From contig JAIZZJ010000001.1 of NCBI GenBank assembly GCA_022828445.1, positions 1,798,001 through 1,862,000 on the forward strand: DNA of 64,000 nt, given 5' to 3'. Below the pieces are notes generated by a model that did not search any database, was not told the origin of the DNA, and saw nothing but the letters and a program-made list of their open reading frames with translations. The position numbers were made by a program, and so were the translations under genes. Shown piece after piece: positions 50,411 to 60,414 of the stretch (position 1 is its first letter; each line of letters begins with the position of its first letter). The stretch is from Graphiopsis chlorocephala (lineage: Eukaryota; Ascomycota; Dothideomycetes; Cladosporiales; Cladosporiaceae).

Positions 50411-51286
50411 TCAAAGACGGTTCGGCTTCGGGAAAGCAGCCCTCGAACTAACGATCAAAGCGCCGGTGTTCAATCGGTCAGGATAGTCTTCCATCATCGC
50501 TGTCGAGAGCTCTTTAGCATTCTTGACTCGTCCCGATTCAATCAGTTCTCCAAATTTCTTGAGATACTCCTTTGTCCGCTGCAAATGCCAGACGCCTTGG
50601 ATTTCTCCAGGCTTCTGATGGGCAGCAACGATACTGGTGGGACCAAGCTGCTCCACCTTCTCGATAGCTGCGATCCATGCATTTCTTTTCTCCTTCGTCG
50701 CAGCGCCCACTTGCATCAAATGGACGGAACCATAGACGACTGTGCCGCAGACAGCGAGTCGAAGGCTAGGCACCCAAATGATTGTTGAGTTTGCCACAGC
50801 ACCTTGTCCGGCTACAATCGCTCGTAATACATGCCCGTCAACCTCCAGTTCATTGCTCGGAGGCAAAAGTTCTGCCGCTTGGTTGATCGGTGGTTGCTGG
50901 TCGATTTGTCCTGGGAATTGTGCTGCAAACGCAGTGAGGATCTTTGGTTGGAGACTTTGTCTTATCGCGTTTAGGGTTTCCTGTGTACAGAAGGTCTTGA
51001 TGTCTGGAAATCGTTTGCGGAGCGTAGGCAAACCGAGGAGAAAGTCATGAACGCCGTGAGACACGTAGACAGCTCTGAGTTTCTTTTTTCCAAGCGTGCT
51101 GCTTATCCAATCCGCTAGGCCTTCTGTCTCTGCTGTTGTGAAAGGCGCGTTGACTAGGACTGCGGACTTCGGTCCATAAATTAGTGTGCAAGCAATTGGC
51201 GACCAAGTTCCGACGACTTGGCCATCGGGTCTGCGCATGGGCACAGCGGGGGAGATGTAGACATCAGCAAGTAGTTCTGAAGCCAT
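50411..51286 (-). CDS. Metallo-beta-lactamase-fold protein with degraded metal site
   Basis: Intronless, 291 residues. The fold is recognisable: SPIACTLIYGPKSAVLVNAPFTTAETEGLADWI, then the position of the zinc motif, RFPDIKTFCTQETLNAIRQ, a GAVANSTIIWVPSLRLAVCGTVVYGSVHLMQ strand pair and a terminal IVAAHQKPGE. Active members carry HxHxDH (typically THGHGDHWFG). Here the sequence is SHGVHDFLLG (H77, V79, H80, D81, F82), so two ligands are replaced. The later Asp of the GD pair is Thr (CGTVVY). The final GHK-type His remains. The protein therefore probably cannot hold two metals and may be a pseudo-enzyme or use an altered site. Related fungal genes often lie near secondary-metabolite enzymes, but no synthase is seen here. 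The start ATG at 51286 is clear. Confidence 0.8.
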   Translation of the reverse strand: MASELLADVYISPAVPMRRPDGQVVGTWSPIACTLIYGPKSAVLVNAPFTTAETEGLADWISSTLGKKKLRAVYVSHGVHDFLLGLPTLRKRFPDIKTFCTQETLNAIRQSLQPKILTAFAAQFPGQIDQQPPINQAAELLPPSNELEVDGHVLRAIVAGQGAVANSTIIWVPSLRLAVCGTVVYGSVHLMQVGAATKEKRNAWIAAIEKVEQLGPTSIVAAHQKPGEIQGVWHLQRTKEYLKKFGELIESGRVKNAKELSTAMMEDYPDRLNTGALIVSSRAAFPKPNRL

Positions 51287-51744
51287 GACGACTGCTTAGG
51301 ATGATTGAAGTGTGGTTCTTACCGTGCGAGCATGTTAGTATATCAACAAAAACACGGTACCCCCAGGTTACATCAATGATCGAAGGATTGATTAGTGATT
51401 ACCTCGGCATCTGACAGATCACTACGCCACCTCGCATCCTCTTTTTTTCAGGTCCACAATGACAGACACATGCGAAGAGAGGGGAACATGCAATTATGCC
51501 ACCTCCATTGGTGCGATGAGAAGCCATGTCTGAGCGAACTATACGCCGCAGTAACGGCCGTATGGCTTGGACAGCTTACTAACTACTACAGTCTCCGCGG
51601 GGCATACACTACCTTGCACTCCCAGTGTTATATAGTTGTAATCCCCAGCATGAGGTCAACGAATAGTTCCCAACATAGCAAGATAAGAGAAACATCTCCC
51701 TTTTGCGAGCTACCAATCTTCGGCTTATATGACGATCTAAAAAG
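51287..51744. promoter_or_regulatory. Divergent intergenic region
   Basis: 458 bp between the MBL-fold gene and the enoyl-CoA hydratase gene, which are head to head. A frame at 51395-51793 overlapping it is unsupported. No clear promoter element. Confidence 0.4.
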
Positions 51745-52799
51745 ATGTCGTGGACTAACAGCGATACCATCCGAGTTCCAGACTCTTATGTGACCCCTAA
51801 AGACAATCGTATCCGGATCTCAAACCATCCAGAGGCAGCCAAGGGCGTAACACCCATTCAAATCATTGCATTGAACAGACCGGACAAGCTGGGCGCCATA
51901 ACTGGCGAAATGCTCGCAGCATTGATAGATTTCTTCGCGACTGTGACTGTTGACGACAGAGTCAAAGTCGTCATCTTTACCGGAACTGGACGAGTTTTCA
52001 GTGCTGGTATCGATCTCAAAGCGGATGCAGGTATGGTCAAGAACATACCAGCCCAAACGGTACGCGATCCAGGAGGAACGTTGGCGCTTGCAATGTACAA
52101 TTGCAGCAAAACCGTTATCGTTGCGTATAACGGAATGTCCGTGGGGATCGGAATGACCTCTACGCTCGCTGCTGCTATTCGGTAGGACAAGATACCTTTC
52201 ATTGAAGGCCCAGAGACTGATAGTCCTGCAAAGATTAGCACCCGCCAAAGCCGAGTTCGGTTTCCCGTTCGCTCGGATTGGGCTTACAATGGAGTCTTGC
52301 AGCTCGTTTTTCCTGCCGCGTATGATAGGCTACAGTAACGCAACTTATCTCCTCGCCACTGGAAAGCGATTCTCTGCAGACTCCAAGGTACTGGATGGTC
52401 TCTTCGCAGAACTTCTTCCAAAGCCAGAAGATGTCCTACCTCGAGCTCTCGAACTCGCCGAAGACATCATGCAGAACGTCAGTGTAATGGCCGTTCATCT
52501 AAATCGACAGCTCATATGGCGGAATGGTGGCTCTGCTGAAGCCGCTCATCTCACAGACAGCCCCCTGCTGGCAGACATGTTTGGTGGCGAGTGAGTTCCC
52601 CTCGGGCTTCGTTGTCGAGAGGTGAGACTAACGCATTTCAAGCGACCATGCGGCATTCAAAGCTGCCTTCTTCAAGAAGCAGCCTCCAAGATTCCAGGAT
52701 TCATTGACAAGGAATGCTCCGAGGATTTATCCATGGTGGGAGGAAGTGTCGATCAAGTCGCCACCTCATGGTGTCGCACATGTTACGAGTAAGTTGTGA
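51745..52799 (+). CDS. Peroxisomal enoyl-CoA hydratase/isomerase family protein
   Basis: Three exons (51745-52181, 52234-52590, 52643-52799) give 316 residues. The crotonase fold is shown by IIALNRPDKLGAITGEMLAALIDFF, DDRVKVVIFTGTGRVFSAGIDLKADAG (oxyanion-hole region) and FGFPFARIGLTMESCSSFFLPRMIGYSNATYLLATGKRFSA, in which E of MES is at the catalytic carboxylate position used by delta3,delta2-enoyl-CoA isomerases. The last exon ends ...HVTSKL and a stop: SKL is a type 1 peroxisomal targeting signal, so the enzyme should act in peroxisomal beta-oxidation of fatty acids. The introns (52 and 52 bp) are supported by the restored AAIRLAPAKAEFGF and FGGDDHAAF joints. The substrate range is unknown. 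Confidence 0.92.
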
Positions 52800-53311
52800 G
52801 AAAAGCCGGAGATAAGCAGTTGTAGCAACGGCCGCCAAAGTAGGCTTTTGCTACTGGGCTGAAGAGTGAGAGTGGAACAATGCTAGGGAGATGGTCGGAG
52901 CTGCATGGTGTCAGGCAATGTGGTCGTGAGGAAGTAGAAGTTTGTAAATTTTGAGATAAGCGATGTTCTGGTTGTTCTTTCTCTAGGCAATCACGCGTCT
53001 GATTTAAGTGATAGCTCTGAAGAGGAGCACCCGACACTGGAACGTCAAGTCCCTAGTGTTCGAGGACAGATGCTGATCAGAGTTATTGTACACTGTGAGG
53101 CTGTGTATGTAAGTATGACCCTTCTCAGTTGCATAGCAAAGTCTATGATCTCCCTTCCGTCTTGGGTCGCGTGATATGACCGTAGTATCGCCGGTTCCTT
53201 GAAGGAAGTCGCGAGAGCAAAGTCAAAGCAAAAACCTGTATGAACTGGACATAAGCAAGTGCACGTTGAGGGACGTCGAGGGAAACCGATTACTTGGGAT
53301 TGAAAAAAAAA
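52800..53311. other. Intergenic region next to the 5S gene
   Basis: About 500 bp of 3' flank. The A-run at 53303-53312 is the minus-strand T-run that terminates the 5S rRNA gene (RNA polymerase III). Confidence 0.5.
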
Positions 53312-53430
53312 ACATACAACAGGCGGGATTCCCAGATGGTCACCCACTCTAGTACTAGTCGCCCGGTTCAGTGCTTATGTATGGCAGAGCGGACGGGATG
53401 CCCAGTTTTCACTGACCTATGGTCGTATGT
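53312..53430 (-). rRNA. 5S ribosomal RNA gene
   Basis: The minus strand reads ACATACGACCATAGGTCAGT and so on through CCCGTCCGCTCTGCC, the internal promoter region AAGCACTGAACCGGGCG, GAGTGGGTGACCATCTGGGAA and TCCCGCCTGTTGTATGT, 119 nt. The ends ACATACGAC and GTTGTATGT pair as helix I. A run of T (plus-strand A at 53303-53312) follows immediately as terminator. It is a dispersed, single 5S gene between protein genes, as in many filamentous fungi. Differences from the commonest fungal 5S sequence (for example around the loop A-B joint) mean it could be a variant type or a pseudogene; the helices I and III can still form. Confidence 0.9.
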
Positions 53431-53584
53431 ATTATAACCAGGAAATTAGCGCATCATAATATTTGTCTCAAAACAAAGCACGCAACTGCTGAGGGCAGGC
53501 GAAACCTCAGAATTCAGACTCTTTCGGAAAGACCATTGCAGCGGTTTCCTTAGAAATTCAGCAACAACAATAACAACAACAACT

Positions 53585-53968
53585 ATGGCAGCTCGTTTAT
53601 CCGAAAAATCAACAGCCTCGATCGAGGTCCACGGTAAATACGTAACAACACTGACACAATGCGAACACTGGCACTCCATCCGCGACATCATCGCAATCCG
53701 CCACGCGTGCTGCCTCAAGTTCTACGCCTGTATAAGCTGCCACAACGCTCTGGAGCAGCACGAGCCTGCAGTATGGCCTCTTTCACGCCGTGGTGAGCGA
53801 GCTGTGCTGTGCGGTCGATGCGAACACGTATTACGCATCGACGAATACATGCAGAGTGGAAGTAGCTGCACGAACTGCGCAGCTGAGTTCAACCCGGGGT
53901 GCAAGGGCCATTGGGGCATGTATTTTGAGCTGGAGAACACAGTTGATGATGGTGCGAAGATCAGCTGA
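53585..53968 (+). CDS. CHY zinc-finger protein (Hot13-like)
   Basis: Intronless, 127 residues. The CHY zinc finger (PF05495) is complete: VHGKYVTTLTQCEHWHSIRDIIAIRHACCLKFYACISCHNALEQHEPAVWP, GERAVLCGRCEHVLRIDEYMQSGSSCTNCAAEFNPGCKGHWGMYFE, with the paired CxxC/H ligands. The yeast homologue Hot13 works in the mitochondrial intermembrane space on Mia40/small Tim proteins. CHY domains are also the head of RCHY1-type ubiquitin ligases, but no RING follows here. The short size and lack of extra domains favour the Hot13 class. The N-terminus MAARLSEKSTASIE is not a strong presequence. The 5S gene lies 154 bp upstream on the other strand. Confidence 0.9.
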   Translation: MAARLSEKSTASIEVHGKYVTTLTQCEHWHSIRDIIAIRHACCLKFYACISCHNALEQHEPAVWPLSRRGERAVLCGRCEHVLRIDEYMQSGSSCTNCAAEFNPGCKGHWGMYFELENTVDDGAKIS

Positions 53969-54433
53969 ACGAATTATGATTTTTGGGATCTGCATCAATC
54001 TCGGAGTGCTATTCAAAGGCTAACGACAAACCTGGAACAATCACGATCTCGGTAGTACCAAACTACCTGACGTCGTATACCGTGCAAAACACGGCGAGGG
54101 ATACGGCGACCGGAACTTTTGCCAGGCCACATCGGGAACGCTGAGTGCACCATCGAAGGACTCTGGGACCTGCGCGATCTCACCCGGTGTCGTCAAGAAA
54201 CTGGCGTTGTTAGTGGACACGGCAGTGGATCTACCACTTAAGGTCGAGCTCAATCTTTGCAGCAATCGATGTCTCATCCATTCGAGATATTTAGCCGGCT
54301 ATGGAACGAATAAAGCCGAACATCTCTGCACAAACCATGTTTACATACAAACTTTACTGCCTCTTTCAGCAACTGAAAGGCTTGCCAATCAGCCCCGACC
54401 TGGCCTCCCGTACCTATGCAATCATTAGCTGGG
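53969..54433. other. Intergenic region
   Basis: 3' flanks of two convergent genes. The minus-strand frame 54041-54277 and the plus-strand frames 54207-54601 show no recognisable features. Confidence 0.4.
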
Positions 54434-55905
54434 TCATTTGCAAGCCACTTGCGATACTCGACTCACCAGTTCTGCAATACTAGCATACGTGCCACAGCCA
54501 AGGATGATTATCCCAATACTGAAAACGACAAGATTGCACATTGCGGCCTTCAGGTTATGCTTCTCGTACCAGTGCCCTTTCTTCAAAAGCACAAACCATA
54601 ACACGGGTGGTATGTAGTAGGACAAACCTGAGACGAACAGGGATGAGCTGATCGAGAGAATATCGGAGAAAATTGGAATGGCCTCGGCGATGATCCACGC
54701 AAGAATGGTGACAGTAAAGACGAGACCAAGCCAGGTGGCCCAACCTTTTTGACTGTTGACGTAGCGGGCGCTGGAGTTGGCAAACACTTTGCCGTGGACG
54801 TATCGGCATACAACAGTGGTATTAATGGATCCGGAGATGAATATCACTGGGAGAGCAACGCCAAAGACGATCCTTGATATCAACGGGCCAGCTGAAAGTA
54901 GTGCGGGCGATTGCACAGATTGGCCTACGAAGAGATAGATGAGAGATCCAGTCAACGTGTAGATGAAGATCTGAGATCCACCCAACCACCAAAGCGTTTT
55001 GACGTAGTCTGAAGGCGTGTGCATGTCATCTACATAGTGAACTGTTAGTACGACTTCCCAAGACGCCTCGGACTCTACCAATCATGCATACCCATAAAAG
55101 AAGGCAGGCAGCCACCAAAGGAGTAAGCGAATACTATGCTGTTGACAGAGACGATCGCTTCTTCGAAGGTGATGCCCTCTTTGGGCCAAGCTGACCAAGC
55201 AATGTAAGATTCCAGGTCTCCGAGGCTCCCTCGATCTTGGACTCCAGTTGCGATCATCGTGATGCCGATCGCGAGAACAATTGAAGCAAAATCAATGTAG
55301 CCTAGTATTGCGATATCCGCAAACGAAGGAGGAATTGCGAGGAAAAGCAAGATCGCAGCAGAGATCGCGCTGAAAGCAGTCGAGCATATGTTCGTCTGCA
55401 CTATGTTTTTGAAAGCGATCGCGCCAGTCAGACAGTGAGATCCCACAACGAAGATCAGCAACGAGACAAATGCGCCGACAAAGATACTCGAGCCGATTGG
55501 TCCAAACAGCAACGAGCCAACGTCCGCGTAGTGAGAGACTTGTGGAAACTTGAGCTTCACCTGACCAATGTTGTAGGCAGCGTACATTGCCACAAGTCCA
55601 ATGCCGATGCTCAAAAGAACGCCGGCGACCATGCCCAAGGTAGCAAAGGCTCGTGGTAGACCAAGGCTTCCCAGCGCGATTGCCTCGACCATTGCTAAGA
55701 TCGTGAGACGTTTCCATCCCAGCTGATGGAACTTTGGGTTGCCATCCCGTTGTCCAGTGGCTTCGAGATCGGGATCACGCACTTCCTGTGCAGAGCTGTG
55801 CTGTCCAGGGCGAGTTTTGCTGGATCCTGCAGCATCGATGCTACTAGTAGAATCCTCCAATCGCGAACCGCAAGATCCGTAGGTGTCGACATGGTCGTTC
55901 TCCAT
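54434..55905 (-). CDS. Amino-acid transporter of the AAAP (Aa_trans) family
   Basis: Exons 55905-55092 and 55029-54434 (62 bp intron with a TACTAAC branch site) give 469 residues. After a disordered head of about 85 residues come roughly ten transmembrane segments. The sequence starts with the family's WKRLTILAMVEAIALGSLGLPRAFATLGMVAGVLL box and the IVFAYSFGGCLPSFMDDMHTPSDYVKTLWW stretch across the splice. Fungal members import neutral amino acids in symport with protons at the plasma membrane or move them across vacuoles. The ATG at 55905 (MENDHVDT) was chosen because the frame upstream has only a non-ATG start. The related SLC36/38-type helix 6 pattern VSVNSIVFAYSFGGC is clear. Substrate is unknown. 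Confidence 0.9.
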
Positions 55906-56871
55906 CCTGACGGCAAAGTGTGAGCCGCAGAAACAGAACCAAAGGCAAAGGACAGAACACCATGTCCTTCCCTTCAAGTGCCACTGCACGGAGGAAAATG
56001 CGATTTCGCCTACATGCTCTCGCCTACGCACCTTCGCGAAGTGGAGCCATAATTGCTCGATGGCCCTGCACGCAGCAGGCTACTGCGTTGCTTTGACATG
56101 CTTGGTTTAGCTGCTTGATGTTTTGGCACCGTCTGGGTATGGCGTCTAAGGTTGGCCCTGAAAAATCAGATTAGATCGGCGTGATGATTGTTGCCCTAGC
56201 CGATGATCGGAGAAGACCGGGCGCTCAACAGCATGCAGATAAGTGGGAACAGGAGCAGCAGCATCACGAACAACACGAGGACATACTCCACCATTGGTAG
56301 CATTGCAGGGAACGATATACTTCTGAATAATTGTTGCAATGTATGAATATATTGTCAAGATAAATCTCAAAGACGATGATTGTATCATATTAATATCATA
56401 TTAAACAACCCTCAGAATCTTTACGAAAGTATGCAGACTTTCGAGACGACCTTTCCACCTAACACCTCACTTCATATCGATACATGTATGCCATTGCCTC
56501 CGATACCCATATCGTATGGCTTATCCCCTCTACTGATCACTGAGTCATATACATTCAGATTCCTTAGAAGAGAGAGGCGATACACAGCTGTCTGGATACA
56601 CAATGACTAACACGATGCGACCCGCTTATAGGGTGCATGCATGTTGACTGATCACTGCTCCGAGATGACAAAAGAAGTGAGGCCTACACAAACGACGGCT
56701 CTATCACTCATCAGAAGGTGAAACTTCGGACAGGGTTTGGATGCATCTCGAAGTCATATTTAAAAGCTGTAGACAGCCGGTCCAACACTATTTAGCATCC
56801 CGACTTGTTAACCCGAGTGGATGTCCATCTTCGTCAATCAAAAGTTGACGCGCAGCGCAATATCTTCAAAT
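55906..56871. promoter_or_regulatory. Divergent intergenic region with TATA-like element
   Basis: 966 bp between the amino-acid transporter and the reductase gene. CATATTTAAAAG at 56755-56766 is a TATA-like sequence about 110 bp upstream of the reductase ATG. Small frames here are unsupported. Confidence 0.45.
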
Positions 56872-57963
56872 ATGCAGAAAGCAGTATCCGTCTACGATGT
56901 CGGCAAGCCAGTGCGTCTCGGAGAACGAGAGATCCCTTCGCCCAAGGCCGGCGAGCTTCTGATAAAGGTGACTGCAGCACAATGTGAGTGGCAAGCCATA
57001 TATTACAAGCTCGAAGTACTGACAACGTGTACAGTGCTACCTCATGATGCCTACGGCCGCGATCGAGGCGTGTTCATCGCCGAAAAGCTACCCTGGGTCC
57101 TTGGAAGTAGCATAGCCGGCACTGTCTACCAACTCGGGCCCGAACCGTCACCGTCCTTCAAAGTGGGAGACCGGGTCTTTGGCACCAGTAATTTGCAGTA
57201 TCCAACGCCCGAACAAGCCGGGCTGCAAGAATACGCAATCCTGCAAACCGACTCAATCGCGCACACACCCGCCAGCATCACCGACGACGAAGCAGCCACG
57301 ATTCCTATAAACTTGGCGACCACCGCAATCGCCCTCTTCACACCCTTCGGCTTCGACTTCCCAGCCCCATGGGAAGACAACAAACCCTTCACCCACGCCT
57401 CAGAACCCATCGTCCTCCTCGGCGCCGGCACCAACATCGCCCGCCTCTTCACCCGCCTCGCCACACGGATCCTCGGAATCAAAACCATCATCGCCGTAGC
57501 AAGTCTCTCAAACACATCCGAATTGCAAGAAGCAGGAGCTTTCCACATCGTCGACCGCCACCTCCCCGAAGAAACCATCATCGCCCAAGTCCACGAAGCC
57601 GCAGGCGGAGCCGCAAACGTGACCCGCATCCTCGACTGTGCCAGCTGGGAACATCACCTCGCTACGGCACTGCTTGCGCCTGATAGACAAACTCGCCTGG
57701 CGACGCTGCATCGTGTGAACGAAGCAAAGATCCACGAGACGAGGCCTTTGTGCAGAGCGAATCTGGTGCAGAATACCAATGCGAATTTAGGACACCATGC
57801 AGAGACTTTCTGGAGGGTTTTACCGAGCTGGATTGAGGCTGGGATTGTGAGACCGACGGCGTTTTGGACGCTGGATGGGTTGGAGGATGTGGATGCTATT
57901 AACAGGCAGTTGGATGAGTATAGTGCTGGGAAGGGGCTGGTGCAGCTTGTTGTGAGGCCATAG
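56872..57963 (+). CDS. Zinc-independent medium-chain alcohol dehydrogenase/enoyl reductase family protein
   Basis: Quinone-oxidoreductase/trans-enoyl-reductase-like MDR protein of 346 residues after splicing. A GroES-type N-terminal half (KAVSVYDVGKPVRLGE, AGELLIKVTAAQ, LPHDAYGRDRG, LPWVLGSSIAGTV, VGDRVFG) is followed by the Rossmann fold (IVLLGAGTNIARLFTRLA) and the C-terminal LVQLVVRP. The Zn-ligand Cys/His set of true alcohol dehydrogenases is missing. An intron at 56984-57034 (GTGAGT...ACAG, 51 bp) is in frame and keeps an open reading frame of 380 codons; removing it restores the conserved TAAQLLPHD. An in-frame ATG at 56821 gives 17 extra residues; the ATG at 56872 fits the family start. 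Similar proteins occur as stand-alone reductases and next to polyketide synthases, but there is no synthase in this window. Confidence 0.85.
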   Translation: MQKAVSVYDVGKPVRLGEREIPSPKAGELLIKVTAAQCEWQAIYYKLEVLTTCTVLPHDAYGRDRGVFIAEKLPWVLGSSIAGTVYQLGPEPSPSFKVGDRVFGTSNLQYPTPEQAGLQEYAILQTDSIAHTPASITDDEAATIPINLATTAIALFTPFGFDFPAPWEDNKPFTHASEPIVLLGAGTNIARLFTRLATRILGIKTIIAVASLSNTSELQEAGAFHIVDRHLPEETIIAQVHEAAGGAANVTRILDCASWEHHLATALLAPDRQTRLATLHRVNEAKIHETRPLCRANLVQNTNANLGHHAETFWRVLPSWIEAGIVRPTAFWTLDGLEDVDAINRQLDEYSAGKGLVQLVVRP

Positions 57964-58148
57964 GTTATGACTTGGAGAGTGCTGTGTTTTCGATCAATCA
58001 CGCTTTGAGGTATGCTCTTAGGCATGAAAAACTGGGGATGAGGACCAGGGAGAGCTCGTGTTGCTATTATGGAAGGTTAAAAATTATCCCAAATTATCAA
58101 TGCCTATATTGAATCAATATCACTACAAGCAATCTTTCGTGGACCCTA

Positions 58149-60414
58149 CTACTTCCCAACAGTAACACCATTGCTCCGCCTCGTCTCTTTAACATAACCC
58201 ATCTTCTTGCCCGTCACCTCCAAATGTACCTTGACAGCGCCACCACGTCGCTTGTGCACATACTTGACCTTCTGTCCCTGCTTAACATCGAAAGCCTCAC
58301 CCTCACACTTGCCGCCTACCCACCATTCGGCCTTCAGTGTGACACCTGGGTCCCAACGGCCAACCGAAGCGTGCACAGTCAAACCAGTTACGTTGACGGC
58401 GGGCGGTGCCTGGCGATCGAGAGCGGCTCGATGGCCTGCGGTCTTGATGACGTCGTCCCAGAGGTTTCCTCGAGCCGCTGATGTGGTGGCGTTTGTGGGC
58501 AGGGGTGTCTTTCCGGTGGGCGCGTGGTCTTTGAAGTAGGTGTCGAGGAATTCGAGGTAGTTCCAGATTTCGCGGGTTTGGTAGTTGCCGCCGTGGGTCT
58601 TGCCTTCGAGAATCGTGACGTTGGCCTGTGAAAATTGTGTCAGTCACGAGAAATGTGATTGTAAGAGTGCCTTCCCTGATCAAGAAGTATCGCGGGATCT
58701 TTAACTTACCCAACCCGGACCGCCACGGCTGTTCACATTCTGCTCGAACCGCTGGACGCCTTCGTTGAGGTAGTAGTTGTCGTGCGAGCCCACGTAGACG
58801 AAGATGCGATGGCGGAGAACTTCACCCAAGTTCTTCTTGCCGACCCAGTTGTCTGTGATATAACGAGAGAGATCGAATGGCTTCCAGTACTCGACGGCCT
58901 CGTGGTAGATCTCTCCGGTGACTTTGTTCCATGGCTGCCAGACTTGTTAGTGGATGGTGCGGACATGTGACGTGCCACGAAATGTTGTTCTCACCTCGAG
59001 AGGGTACCCGTTCAAGCCCTGTGCGCCGAACACTGCGTTCCAGACACTTGTCAAGTTAGCACTTATTCTATTTCGACCTAACATGCCATACATACTCCCA
59101 TTGCAGAGATGATCGCGAAGAGGTGCCAAAAGTCAGCTCCCAGTGGTTCTCTTGCTCGACGGTCGCAAGCACAACCTCCGTGTTGTTCTGGAAAGTACGG
59201 ATAGAGCCGATCGAAGAGCCGTCCGGGCGGTGGTATGCATTAGCGCTGTCATACAGCTCAATGTCCTGGTGTTTGTGGAAGTCAAGAGAGTCCGGGTACG
59301 AAGAGAAGCAGGCACCGAAAAGATCCGGTCTGTAGATGACGCTGGCAGCTGAAATCCATCCACCAGTGGAACCACCCTCTTGAATTCTAGCCCAAGGTTC
59401 GGCGATAGTGTTGAAGGTTGCGTCGATGTGAGGGATCAGTTCGTCGTTGATAGCATCGCCGTAAGGGCCCATATTGGCTGTGTTGACGGCATACGAGTCG
59501 TCATAGAAAGGTGCTTCATGACGGAAAGTGACCAGAATCATCTTGGGTGTTGTGCGGTTCAATGGTCCCCCGTCTTCGCCGGGAATGATACCACTGTCCC
59601 ACGCCTCACTGTAGATTGCTTTCGGATAATTGAATGCACCTACGCCCGCAGGCCAGTGGCCTTGCTGGTAGACCACAGGATAGCGTTCCGTGTTGTTGCC
59701 TGTCGCGTAGCCATGAGGAAGAAGCACGTTGGCGCCCACATACATATCGCGGCCCCAAAACTTGCTGAGCTTCTCGCTACGGATCTTGACATACTTCAGA
59801 TATGCCGTATCTTCGTAGTTGCCTTGCTGGCACTCTCCGATTTCGTGTCCGGTGAAGTTTTGTACAGGCTCGATAGCGTTGAACTCGAGATTGATCGACT
59901 GTGCTCCGCCTAGCACTTCAACGTCCACTGCTGAAGTCAACAGGCTACCGAAGCCATCAACGTTCAAAGCGCCATCTCCACATGGGAAGCGAACGCTGAC
60001 AGTAGAGCCATCGCTTCTCGTGACCTTCTCATACAGATTCAGGAAAGCCTGAATAGTGTAGTTGCCAGGCGAGACGTCGCTCAAGCTCACATTGGGCCAG
60101 CCGTAAACACCAAGTCTCGTATTGGATCCGCTGCTTCCTGAAAGTGTCACTGTGTCGCCGTCCGCGAAGTTGAACACGTTCTTGCCGAAGAATTTGTTGG
60201 GAGAAGAATCAACTTCAGTATCGGCCAGTGGATCTGTACCAGCAGGCGCAAACATGAGCGAGACCCGGCCGTCAGTGCTGCCATTAAGTAGTCCATTTGC
60301 TACCGAGATCTCGACGGTAAGTCCATTCTGTTTCAAGATGGGTGAGGAATGAACTGCCGGTGAGAGGTAGGTCACAAGAAGCAGTTTCGCCGCTGTGGCG
60401 ATATAGCCGGACAT
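58149..60414 (-). CDS. Secreted esterase-like alpha/beta hydrolase
   Basis: Four exons (60414-59096, 59046-58995, 58934-58710, 58625-58149) give 690 residues. A signal peptide (MSGYIATAAKLLLVTYLSPAVHS) starts at 60414. The earlier in-frame codon at 60444 is not ATG. An N-terminal Ig-like domain (VEISVANGLLNGSTDGRVSLMFAPAG) is followed by an esterase D-type hydrolase fold with the nucleophile elbow EGGSTGGWISA (Ser at about 349) and KTHGGNYQTREIWNYL with a candidate catalytic His. Several N-glycosylation sequons (NGS, NYT, NFT, NNT, NRT) fit a secreted protein. Exons 2 and 3 reconstruct WDVWNAVFGAQGLNGYPLEPWNKVTGE. The substrate is unknown; a plant- or polymer-derived ester is plausible but unproven. 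The Gly-rich nucleophile elbow lacks the usual residue after Ser, so the family is a divergent one. Confidence 0.82.

Noticed and set aside
50411..57963. Secondary-metabolite gene cluster (MBL protein, crotonase, MDR reductase, permease)
   Set aside because: No polyketide synthase, NRPS, terpene synthase or cluster regulator is present; the genes are interrupted by a 5S gene and a CHY protein, and the crotonase is peroxisomal.
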